64,000 nucleotides of DNA from NCBI RefSeq assembly GCF_000499845.2, contig NC_023751.2, forward strand, positions 33,044,309 to 33,108,308, read 5' to 3'. Every line of letters starts with the position of its first letter. The stretch's first letter is position 1. Under the pieces are notes generated by a model, which had not been told where the DNA came from, did not search any database, and saw nothing but the letters and a program-made list of their open reading frames with translations. Of this stretch, positions 49,200 to 59,453 are shown in pieces. The translations under genes and the position numbers were made by a program. The DNA comes from Phaseolus vulgaris (taxonomy: Eukaryota > Streptophyta > Magnoliopsida > Fabales > Fabaceae).

Positions 49200-49225
49200 C
49201 GAGAAAAATTGTGTGCAGAAAAACC

Positions 49226-52011
49226 ATGGCGGGTGAAGAGGGAGGTGGGAAGAAGAGGGTGGTGACGGAATCGCTGGGATGGCTAACGGAATCGTCGATA
49301 ATGCCGAAGAAGCACCGAGCCATAGAGGGCGTTGGCGCCTCCTCAATCGTTGAATTGAAGGCCGAACTCTACAAGTCTCAGGAAGATTCCAGAAAGTCAC
49401 GAGAATTGTCAGGTCCTGATGTGGAGTATCAACGCGCCAAGAACATAATCGCTCCCAAAGACCTCTTATCTGTCAAAAACCGTGGCGTCGATGCACGCGC
49501 TCACAAGTATCGTATCATTGCATTACTCTCTCATTGTTTTCTGTTCTTATTTATTCAGTGATTTGATGATTATTTAAAAATTATGGTGATTTTGGTGTCA
49601 GGGACAAGCTGGAGTTGAAAGCAGTGCGTGATGGCACGGCGAGCTATGCTGCGCTGGAGAGGAAGGCTGAGCTGTATGAGAAGTTGGTGAAGGGAGAGTT
49701 GTCCGACGAAGAGGATCAAGAGAAGTATTGTGTGGACTTTTTTCGTAAGGGCACTGAGCATGATGAGTTGCCACCGCCGCCGCCGCCGCCACCGGGCTGC
49801 AATGTGTTGCTAGAAAATGATGATGGTGCTGTTAAGGATGATGATAGTGATGCTTCGTTGCAGTTTAACTTGAAGCCTGTTGGGCCTGGGCGAACGGTTG
49901 GAGCTTTTGACACTGCTGATTATAAACGCAATATTAGGTATGGGGTTTGTTTTTCTGTTACATTATGTGATTGAATGTCTATGTTCTTGATTAGGGGTTT
50001 GTTTGGACAAATTTCTTTATAAGCACTTCTTCTGTCTGAGCAAAACAAGAAAAAAAAGGAAATGAGCTTCTCTGTCAGCTACAAATTACAATTACTTTAT
50101 ATTCACAAGTTAAAAATAATAATTTTGTGAAGCTATATGAGAGAACTTTTACAATAAGCTAGTTTTAAGTTATGAACATTTCATTATTTTCTTATTTTTC
50201 TCTCTTAGAAGTGAACATGGAAAAACTTGTTCAAACGGACGCCAGATAGTTTGGACGGATTCCATGTGAAGCGCTTTAGATGATAATTACCGTTAGAATT
50301 AGGGCGTGAAAGTGAAACTGTATTCACCAGGTTCTTAATTCTCTCCTGTAAGTTACTTGGAGAAGTATTCAGTGTACAAGGGATGTGTTTTGGATTGTGT
50401 CTCAATGAATTTTCACGTTTGATTTGATACCCTAGCCCAATGGAAGATTTATATATTAGCTTCCAGTTTTCATGTTTTAGATCCCTATTGTATGGTTCTA
50501 ATTCTTAACCAAACACCCTATTTATTGGTAGGCAATGGATTTGCCTTACGGAGTTTCTTTTTCATGAATTCTCACTCCCATCAAAACTAGAATAAGAAAA
50601 CTATGGCAGTATTATAAGAAGGGTTTTAAAGCAGAGCAGCACCTGCCCCTTACAGGGGCTGCTGTAGGGGAGTGGTTTAGTGTTGTGGCTCAGCAGATCA
50701 AATAATGGTCCGATAGCAGGTGTAGTGGCACCATCTTTTGATGCAGAAGAGCCCTCTGAACATAGACTATTAGGACCTTCTGGGGAGCTACTATGGAGAT
50801 TTCAATTTCCAAAAATGAGTTTTTAGATGTAAAGGATGAGGATGATTTGGATTTAGAAGATAATAGTTGGTCATTGGTATTTACTTGTATGTTTTGTTCA
50901 AGATGCATATGGCTTTATTTTGTCCATGATGTAGTGGCGCATCCATGATATAGCCTCCAAAAACCCAGTTTAACCCTGGAACACCATTGTTTGTTCTTTT
51001 TTCGGGGTAAAATATTCTACAAAAAAGTTATCTTTGATTTGACTCTTGTTCCATCACACTCAATAAGACTTTTTTAGCCATGTGTTCTGTTCTGTTCTTC
51101 ATATCGACTTTGCAAACTTTGATCTAGTTTGTCATATTCTTCTTTTATTAATTTCACCGCCATCGTTTATTCTTAGTACTTTTGTTCTTCTTCTTGCTCC
51201 TATATTGATGGTGATTATGTGTGCAAACTGACTTATTATTTATCATGAATTTCTTGAAATTTGGGTATTTTTTTTGTTTTTTTAGTATTTATATAGTGTA
51301 TATACTATTAGTTTGTATTATAACATTTAAAGTCGTGCATTGTTAGAGTTGGCCACTACGTGCTGCTATCCGAGATTGATAACCAAACTAAACTTTTGTG
51401 CTGAAATTGTAGACTGTTCCAGAGTTATATTTTGTTTTTGCTAGCTTGGGCTGGGTGAGTTGTAGACTGGCCATGGCCCATGTTCACTTATTGGATTAAA
51501 CTACATTGAAGAGAGAATATTAGAAATTTGTAATAATTATGATGTAGTGTTATAATATATTAAGGTTAGTAGTAGTGCATGTAAGTATCAATTCTTCCCA
51601 GCTTGAGCCTGTTGAATAAATAGAGTACAAAGATGACCCCGTTTGGTCCGTTTGAGATAGACATGGGGCCTACAAATGAATAAGGTTCTATAAATTTTAT
51701 TTTTGATTTAAAATTTTGAGGGCAAGGTAGGCTTCTGCTATGTTTTAATATTTTCATGATTTTTCTTGGTTAATTATCTCACTAAAATGGCGAGTTTTTG
51801 GTTAATCCTAATACTTCAGTTGATCTTGATTTGTAGGGAAGTTCATGAAGAAGTTAATCGAGCTAGAGAGAAGGCTTCTGAAATTAAACTTCGGAGGCAG
51901 GAGCAGGTGGCTGCTCATCGTGAGAAACTTAAACAAGCCTATCTTCGAAAGAAGCTGGAACAACTGAAAGCCTCATCTGTTATATCTGGATCTGAAAGTA
52001 AACAAACATGA
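49226..52011 (+). CDS. CCDC174-like coiled-coil protein, three exons
   Basis: Exons 49226-49506, 49602-49937 and 51837-52011 join to 792 bases, 263 residues. The start is ATG 49226 (MAGEEGGGKKRV); the frame upstream needs GTG. The N-terminal SSIVELKAELYKSQED (about 39-54) and the KAELYEKLVKGELSDEE (115-131) / YCVDFFRKG (136-144) blocks resemble the VELKAEL and KLYEKM.KG.....EE...VDF blocks of animal CCDC174. An eight-Pro run follows (151-158, from a GCC/CCG repeat). The C-terminus is a highly charged coiled coil (EVNRAREKASEIKLRRQEQ, AAHREKLKQAYLRKKLEQ). Animal CCDC174 is a nuclear protein tied to the exon-junction/spliceosome machinery; a similar nuclear RNA role here is inferred. The plant protein is shorter than the human one. 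Intron 2 (about 1.9 kb) contains a MITE and another repeat. Confidence 0.82.
49994..50243. repeat. hAT-type MITE in intron 2 of the CCDC174-like gene
   Basis: The left end GGGGTTTGTTTGGACAAATTT and the right end (reverse complement GGCGTCCGTTTGAACAAGTTTT) are imperfect terminal inverted repeats. Sub-terminal AAGCACTTCTTCTG and AGAAGTGAACATGG also mirror each other. This layout is common among plant hAT-derived MITEs. There is no coding capacity and no clear 8-base duplication. Confidence 0.6.
50636..50664. repeat. Short strong GC hairpin in intron 2
   Basis: CAGCA-CCT-GCCCCT, loop TAC, AGGGGC-TGCTG: eleven pairs with one 3-base bulge, in otherwise AT-rich intron DNA. The surrounding 50620-50900 wording (GGGTTTTAAAGCAGAGCAGC) looks like a decayed transposon terminus. 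Confidence 0.45.
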
Positions 52012-53326
52012 TGAATGCACCAATATAACTTACGAAGGCTAATGTTGGTGAAACCAGGACTTCATTATGAAAAAGGTAGGAAGAGTTGCAAGCTGACCAA
52101 AATGCTCATCACTGTTCATTAAAGCTGCAGCATTGGTAAATTGGACTGCATGCAATGTAAAACTGCCTCAAAAGATGAAGGAAAAAGAAAAAGAAATGAA
52201 TAGAAACATAATTTTTTCTGATGTAAATGATGTAATTGGACCATAGTTGCACCTTTTTAACCTTGAGAAGAAACAACCCTAGTCAATTAGTTATTCAGAA
52301 CTGAGCTAAAATATCAATCTGATAACTGATACGAGAGCTGCAGCAATTACATATGTATATCATATATCGAACCGTATGCAATTGTAAAAAGAATGAAAAC
52401 AAGCTGGTGAAGGGGATGAAAACATTATTTCACTTATTTGATCCGCTGCATACAAAGAAACATAAAAATAAATAAATAAAAAATATATCTCTTAATTTAT
52501 ATCTTTGAATTAAGATTTGAAATAAAATTTCATGGATTTTGCTTAATATAATCATATGTAACTAAAAAATATTATAGACAATTATATTTTGAATTAAAAA
52601 AATATAAATAACTTTAAATAAATAACAATATTTTATATTTAATTACAATATTTTAAATGGAAGAAATTTTCAAGATGACAACAGAAAAAGAGAAAAAGAA
52701 GAGACTGAACAATTCTAAGGCAGAAATAGTGAGTGCATATAAATATATGAGGACTATGTTATGGAAAACTCTTAAGAAGAAGCAATGACAAAGTTGTAAA
52801 CAATTGATATAAATGCTCCCGTTTATATAAAGTAAAATCTAGGTTAATTACAAGTGTCATCCAAATACAACAACCTAAAAACGCCACAAATTTTCTGCTA
52901 TGTTTATCACAAGGGAAAAAGAAATATTTCAAACTGCAGGAGTTTCATAGCCTTCTTACTGATGAAAAAATTGAATTGAAATCCATGAACAGAAAACCCT
53001 TTGAGTGATCTAATCCCTGTTAAAGGCCAGCTTTCAAAAGAAATTTCAATGCCACCAAAATATTATTGTCATTGAGGTGCTCAAGATTCCATTGTATCTT
53101 TGAAGGACCATACATCTATTGGCATCAAAACACCAAAAATGATGCCAACAATATATACTATAAACATACATCAAGTTAGGTAGTAGTTATCATTCACTAT
53201 GAAAAAATGAAGCAAAACTACCCAAGTGATTGATTCTTTCATGTCAATTTAAAACAACTACCAACTGCTTCTTCAAGAGGATGGTGGCAGATGAATTAGC
53301 ACTCGGACTTGTATTTAAACAACAGA
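52012..53326. other. Convergent 3' flanks of the CCDC174-like and PPR genes
   Basis: The two genes converge here. 52012-52260 and 53000-53326 are less AT-rich and are likely the two 3' UTRs. 52440-52680 is A/T-rich. No additional gene is seen. Confidence 0.5.
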
Positions 53327-55723
53327 TCAATCAAAGATTGTCTCCTGAGGCTCATTCAAACTTTTCTCATCAGATATCATCATCTGTTTTTCTTGCTCCA
53401 AATAGTGTATTTTATCGTTCATATTTGCTTTTCTGTATGCTTCAATCATGACAGAGTATGTTGTTTCATCTGGTTGACATTCTTTTTCTTTCATACGATT
53501 GAAAAATCTTTCCATTTCAATCAAAGAATCCTCCTTGGCACAGGCAGATATAACTGCATTGTACAATGAAGTATTCATATGTATCTGAAGCTTCTTAGCC
53601 AAAACAACACTACTCATTACTTTATAGAAGATTCCTGCCTTGGCATAGCCATTGATAAGGCAGCAGATAGTCTTGGTATCTGCTTTCAAACCCTCAGCAG
53701 CCATTTGATCAAATGCACGTTCCATGTTTGCAGCATCACCTGCATCTGCAAACGCCTCAATCACGAAGTTGTAAGTTGGGGTTGTCCATGGACATTTTTC
53801 CTTGTGCATACACTGCATCACTGATGACATTTTCTCATACATTCTATTTTTACTATAAGCTCCCATTAAAATGTTGAAAGTGCTCCTTTGTGGCTGTATC
53901 CCAAAACTACAAAATTTCTCATACCATTTCTCCATCATCTCGATCTGACCCTCATCACGAAAGATGCCGATGACCGCGTTCATTGTCCAAACATCAGGCT
54001 TGCAGGTAGTGCTCTCCAGCATACTTGACACTATTTTCTCCATCTCATCAAACCTCCCGGCCTTACCTAAACCACTCAGGAGGAGGTTCTGGGTGAGAGT
54101 GGTTGGCATGATAGATCTTTCTACCATTTTATCATACACCAACTCAACCATTTCAAACTTCAAAGCATCCACAAGAGCTTTCATCAAGGTACTGTAAGTT
54201 AAAATATCAGGCTGGCAATCGGGGATGTTCATCATCTCATCAAGAATCGACAATGCCTCATCAACCAAATTATTTCGACAATAAGCTATAATTAAGGCCG
54301 TGTAAAGTTCAGTACTTTGGCAACCATCTTCATGTATAGAGTTAAAAAGCTCATTGGCACGATGGGGTTGGCCAGATTTTCCAAGCAACACAATGAGTTT
54401 CATGTAAGTATCTTGTCTGGGTTGGTAATAGGGTTGGCCTCTAAGCATGTCAAATAACTGTGCATTAAAAATACTAATTGAGATTTGAGTATTAAACTCA
54501 TGAGAAAAGAAGATAATCTTACGTAAGATGCTCTTATGCACTCGAAGAATTACTTCTAACTGTCCAAACTCGATCTAAATTTTATTATGAGAAAATAAAC
54601 TTAAGTATTGCAATTGTAAAATCACTGTGTAAGACAAATTTTGCAGATTTTTATACCAACTACCTTCAAAATTCAATAACATCTGCTATAGCCTATAGTG
54701 CAAACTCTTCATTAAAACCTCTCATTTTTATGTGACTATGTCCTTTTCACATGACATTATGTCTGTTTGTTTAAACTTTGTTAAGAAAAAAGTACATTTT
54801 TAAATAAAATAATCACTTATTAGTAATGCTTACATGTTTGGATAGACTTATTTAAATAAGCAGTAGAAGATAGAAGAAAGTTGAAAAAACATGGAGTGTT
54901 GTTTTATGACAATTTTGGGACAAAAAAGTACCCAGACATTTGGTGATGGCAGTTTATCCTTCTATAGGGTTACCCTCCTCCTCTTCCCTTACTAATTTGT
55001 TTTTAATTAAACCAATGTTTTTGAATCATGTAAACAAACACATATCAGTTTCTTCTGATACAATAGTCACTTAAAAATGAATTATTTTATCACTTTCTTT
55101 GTTGATTTATCACATCAGCACTTCTCTCTCTATGTGTATAGGAACAAAGGCTATCCATGGATCATTTTTGAACTTTCAAAACTAGTATTAAAGGTAGTAG
55201 TGGCATACTAATGTAGCAACCCAATTAAATCAACATAAACCAAAAGACCCTCAATTAATTAGACATAAGAGTATAAAAATCCAAGTATTCATCAACAATC
55301 ATAGTTTTCAGCCTAAAAAGAAAAAAGATGAAGTTTTTGAAACAGAAGGGGGTGATGACTGACCTCAAGGGCAATAACCCAGTCCTTCTTATGAATGTGA
55401 TAGTTCAAGACTTCAGGGAGAGTGTGTACCCAGAACTTATCACTCTTCCTTTTCTCCTTCTTTTTCTTCTTCTTCTTCTTGATGGGTGTCTCCTCCATAC
55501 CCTCAAAGAACAGTGTTTGGGAAAATTCCTTATCTTTTGGGTTTCTGGTTTTGGTTTTTGGAGCTGGTTTTCTGGTAGAATAGCCAGAGACACTGGTTTT
55601 TGATGCAGCAGGAACCGAGAAGCGGGTGACCCGAAAAAACGGATCTTGGGTTGTGGGAAATTTGGAATGGGGAATGGGAGAAGGAATAATGGAAGAAGAA
55701 AGACAAAGGGACATTGAAACCAT
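53327..55723 (-). CDS. P-class pentatricopeptide repeat protein, two exons
   Basis: Exons 55364-55723 and 53327-54457 (minus strand) join at GAG|GTCAGT and CAG|TTA to give 496 residues. The N-terminal 60 residues (MVSMSLCLSSSIIPSPIPHS) are Ser/Pro/Arg-rich with few acids, like an organellar transit peptide. A Lys run (eight Lys, then EKRK) follows at about 82-93. The repeat array starts in exon 2 (LFDMLRGQPYYQP) and contains about ten 35-residue P-type units, for example DTYMKLIVLLGKSGQPHRA, ELYTALIIAYCRNNLVDEA, LTYSTLMKALVDALKFEM and TFNILMGAYSKNRMYEKM. No E/DYW editing domain is present. PPRs of this kind bind organellar RNA and aid processing or stability. The wording is close to what I remember of Arabidopsis At3g53170. 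The target RNA is unknown. Confidence 0.92.
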
Positions 55724-56770
55724 GGAAAGGAAACATACACAGATAACTTTGTTTCTCTGAACTTTGAACTTTTGTGTGTTTGTTTTTGTATTTCATTGTT
55801 GTCATATTAATTTTTATAGTGTTGGTCCATTTACATGTAGAATACACTAAATAATTTATAATTTGTTTTCGTAAATTAGTTTTAGTTTTTTATATTTTGA
55901 CAACAAAATATTAAATAAAAATAGCGATTCTTTTAATTAAATGTTCCACTAATAACACAAGGATGTTTGTGTAATATTATTATCTTAATGCACTCATTAA
56001 AATTTATCATCAATGACTTTGAAAACTCATTTCACAAAAGCTCCCTCAAAACATTTTTTTAATACTCTCTTTCTGAAAAATAATTATTTAATTTCATATG
56101 CCATTTTAGAAGTTCAAAATTATATTTATTATTTTGTTATTTTTATACCTATTTTCTAATTCATACACGTATTATTCTGTTAGATGGAGACAAAAATGAG
56201 GAAAATAGAAAAGTGTACAACTATTTTATTATAATTAAAAAATTATTATATTTATTGATTTCTAAAAAAAAAACTTTAATAAAAATGAATAGAGGAGGAA
56301 TATTTAGTTTTTGCATGTTGGAAATATAAACTAAACTTAGGGTCATTACAACACCATGCACGGTAAACCTGTAATTAATATGAAAATAATTAATATAGGA
56401 CTATTTTTATACACTGTATTAGATAAAATTCACAATTCATTTAAAAAGTTATAAAACTAAAAAAAGACACATAAAAAAAATAGAATAACATACCAATTAC
56501 GATTATTGAAGTGAATAGCACTCGACTATATAATGAAAGCATGGGTTATATAGAAAATAGTACACACTAATATAAAGATAGAATTAATCAGGAATTACTA
56601 TGATAAAGTTAATCCATACTTAATAAGTTGGAATGTAGTAATAAAGTAAATAATGTTAAAATTTATTATTATCAGTTTTAATTAAAATCGACATAATAAA
56701 TATTTATTTTTTTGAGTAAGATTTTAACTGATATAAAAAATGTTATAAAAAGTTGATCATGTGTTGCATA
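55724..56770. other. PPR 5' flank and AT-rich spacer
   Basis: The first 100 bases right of 55723 are the likely PPR leader and promoter. The rest is A/T-rich with no gene. Confidence 0.45.
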
Positions 56771-57504
56771 ACTCAAGGATATGCTTCAATTTTGGATCCC
56801 TGGGAATAAAAACTCTGAACATTGGTGCAACCGATGAAGCATAACCCCTGATAAATCTATAGTAACCAGTTATGCCAAAAAAAAACTTCTAAACTGCTTC
56901 AGATTAAGAGGAATAGGCCAATTTAAAACTGCTTCTACTTTCACTTGATCCATAGCAACTCCAGTACCTGAAACTATATGACCAAGATTGTTGTAGACCA
57001 AAAGAACACTTAGATAGAAATAGCTTGTTCTATTTTAGAATCTGTAACACTACCTCCAAATGATACAAATGTGAAGACCAAGATGGACTATAGACTAATA
57101 TGTCATCAAAAGACACAAGTACAAAACTTTCTTCAAGTCCTTGAAAAACTTGGTTCATTAGACTCTCGAAAGTAGCAGGGGGGCATTAGTGAGCCAAAAA
57201 AGCATCACAAGCAATTAATAATGACTTTGATGAGTTCTAAAAACAGTTTTATGTTTATCCCAGGGTAAAGAATGATATCCTGACCTTATATCCAACTTAG
57301 GGAAATATTTGGCTCCGAATCATTAAGAAACTCATCAATAGTTGGGATAGGGAACTATCTTTTATAGTAGTAGCATTTAAAGCCATAATCAGTATAATCT
57401 CCAAATACCATATTTCTTCTTAACCAAGATGATAAGAGAGGAAACGGGCTTGTGCTAGGAACTATAAGTTCTTCCTTCAACATATCTGACACCATAATTT
57501 CAAT

Positions 57505-58059
57505 TTACTGTTTTTTATTATGAGGGTATCTATAAGGCCTTACCTTCACAGGTCCACTTTCAGGCAACAAGGAAACAGTATGATTATGTGAACTAGGAGG
57601 AGGAAAGTCAGATGGAATATCAAAAACAACTTTGTAAGTACGTAGCAAAACTGCAATGTCAGTAGGAATGCCAAACCACTGATCTGCAGGGCAATCATGA
57701 TGTTGAACATGTAAGGTAAAAACTTCATAAATGGGAGAAGTGTGGTGCATTCTGCTCAAATGATGAAACTGGGCAGGACTAGGCAGCTTTGGTTTCTCTC
57801 CGTATAAAGTAACAAAGTGATCCTCTAATTGGAACTTAACAGTCAAGGCATTATAGTCTGAGATATGTGGTCCCAAAGTGGAAAGCCAAGTTGCACCAAG
57901 CACTAAGTCAGCACCTGCAACTGGTAACAAGTATACCAACAAAGTTAATGAATGTGCTTGAACCTTTACTTCCAAATCTTGAACTAGTCCTTCCGCAACC
58001 AGGGCATTCCTATTACTCACTAACACTAAATTAGGAATAGGGGCAATCAGAAGTTTCAA
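57505..58059 (-). pseudogene. Retrotransposon protease-to-RT linker remnant
   Basis: An open stretch of 184 codons with EGLVQDLEVKVQAHS, LPVAGADLVLGATWL and a terminal VRPYRYPHNKKQ. These are standard segments between protease and reverse transcriptase in plant Ty3/gypsy elements. It ends at a stop exactly where the RT palm should continue. Confidence 0.72.
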
Positions 58060-58412
58060 ACAATGAGAAATTGAAGGTTGTAAGCAGTTGTCAGAACTTC
58101 CATTTCTAACAATATTTGAACCATCATACCATTGATAGACCCTTGAAATCTCATTGTTCCCACTCCTGAGGATCCATCAAGAGCATTATATGACAAATGA
58201 TGTTCTTGGTCAGAGGGTAATTCTGTAGTATCCGATGCATTAGGGGGATCCAATTCTTGAGCCTGATAATCTTCCTCTTCCAGTTCTAACCACAAGTACT
58301 GCTTGTTTGGACATCTATGACTTGGAGAGAATTTCTCATCACAAGTATAGCACAATCCCTTATCTCTCTGCAATTGCATCTCAGTTGGTGTCATCTTTCG
58401 AACATTACTCAT
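58056..58412 (-). pseudogene. Retrotransposon gag zinc-knuckle and protease remnant
   Basis: An open stretch of 118 codons carrying CYTCDEKFSPSHRC and then an acidic linker and the start of a retropepsin-like domain (MRFQGSINGMMVQIL). The frame is then lost, and the residues at the expected catalytic D-S/T-G position no longer fit the motif. It is part of the decayed Ty3/gypsy fragment. Confidence 0.7.
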
Positions 58413-58690
58413 CTTGGTTGGGTGGAAAAGTATGTTGTGGTGGAGTAGGTAGTAAAAGTGGAAGGCTAGTGGTTTTTAATGTTTGGTTCATGGTCAGGTT
58501 ATTGGAAAAACTGGTTGGTTTACTGAAATGGCTGGTAGTGTTTGGTTTGGATCTTGTGGCATATTTCTCTTTATACAGTTTGGCAAGAGAAAATGATCCC
58601 TTCATTATGTTTTCAACTCTAACATGCAGGAACAGGAACATCACTTTATTTTATCAGTTTTATCAGTCTTAATAAAACTCTTCCATCCAT

Positions 58691-59453
58691 TACTCAGTCT
58701 CTGAATTGAGTAGTCAAGCTCTCTCCAAGCACCACTTTACTTTACTATATTGTATTTTCTTGCCATACCTCTTGCGTACAAAACTAGTGATACCATATTG
58801 TATTTTTGTACAATTTTGATATAATCATTTGAACGCAAGAGATTGAAATTACAATCTCTCATTGTAAGTCAATTAGCTCTAGTAGAAAGGACTAATTCTG
58901 CACAACTTGACGTACCAAAGTTTGAATTTTCATTAAAAGAATTTGTCAACATTTAATGGTATCTCAAGTAAGATTACCTCCAAAAGAAAATATTAAAAGA
59001 GAGAAAGAAATCAAATTCAAAGTAATCAAGAGAAAGAAAGATATTAATGGCACCAAAATTCAATCTAAAGTTGCCTGCAAGTTACATGATTCTCTGGTTA
59101 CAAGTAAACTAAATCTAGTTGCTTATATAATTGTCATAAATAAATCAAGATAATATTAAAGGGTACTCACCTGTAGTAAAACTTGTATAATTATTGATTG
59201 ATACAAATACCCTCCTAAATGCCCGCGAACTGACCCTATTATCTTTGCATATACATGAACTAATAACACCATCTACCTAACATTAGATAGCACAGTGAAC
59301 ATTTTGTGCTGAACATCTGAAGTGAAGGTAAACCTTCCCTACATATTTTGATGACAGCAACTACCACAGATGTATATACCCAGAACTAATACTTTCACAC
59401 TTCAAAAAAAAAAAAAGTCCAGGCCTACAGCAAAGAATATCTGATATACAACA
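58691..59453. other. Spacer between the retroelement relic and the SPL 3' end
   Basis: 58690-59160 holds no gene and may contain more retroelement debris near 58690-58760. 59160-59453 is probably the SPL 3' UTR (minus strand), with a poly-A run at 59405-59416 on the plus strand. Confidence 0.4.

Larger units (their letters stand above)
56780..58690 (-). mobile_element. Decayed Ty3/gypsy retrotransposon fragment (gag to reverse transcriptase)
   Basis: Reading on the minus strand from right to left: a gag C-terminal part with LAKLYKEKYATRSKP (58405-58644), a stop/frameshift, a zinc knuckle CYTCDEKFSPSHRC within 58056-58412, and an inactive protease region with a frameshift near 58090. A protease-RT linker follows with LPVAGADLVLGATWL (57505-58059) and ends VRPYRYPHNKKQ. 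After that come reverse-transcriptase pieces including SFDDILVYS near 57092-57120, which carries the family's catalytic Asp pair. At least three frame breaks and several stops are present. No integrase, chromodomain or LTRs were found, so it is a truncated, inert relic. The gag/protease/RT order identifies Ty3/gypsy. Confidence 0.82.

Noticed and set aside
58307..58672. A 121-codon plus-strand frame across the retroelement
   Set aside because: It is antisense to gag-derived coding DNA. The minus-strand reading carries the zinc knuckle and recognisable gag segments.
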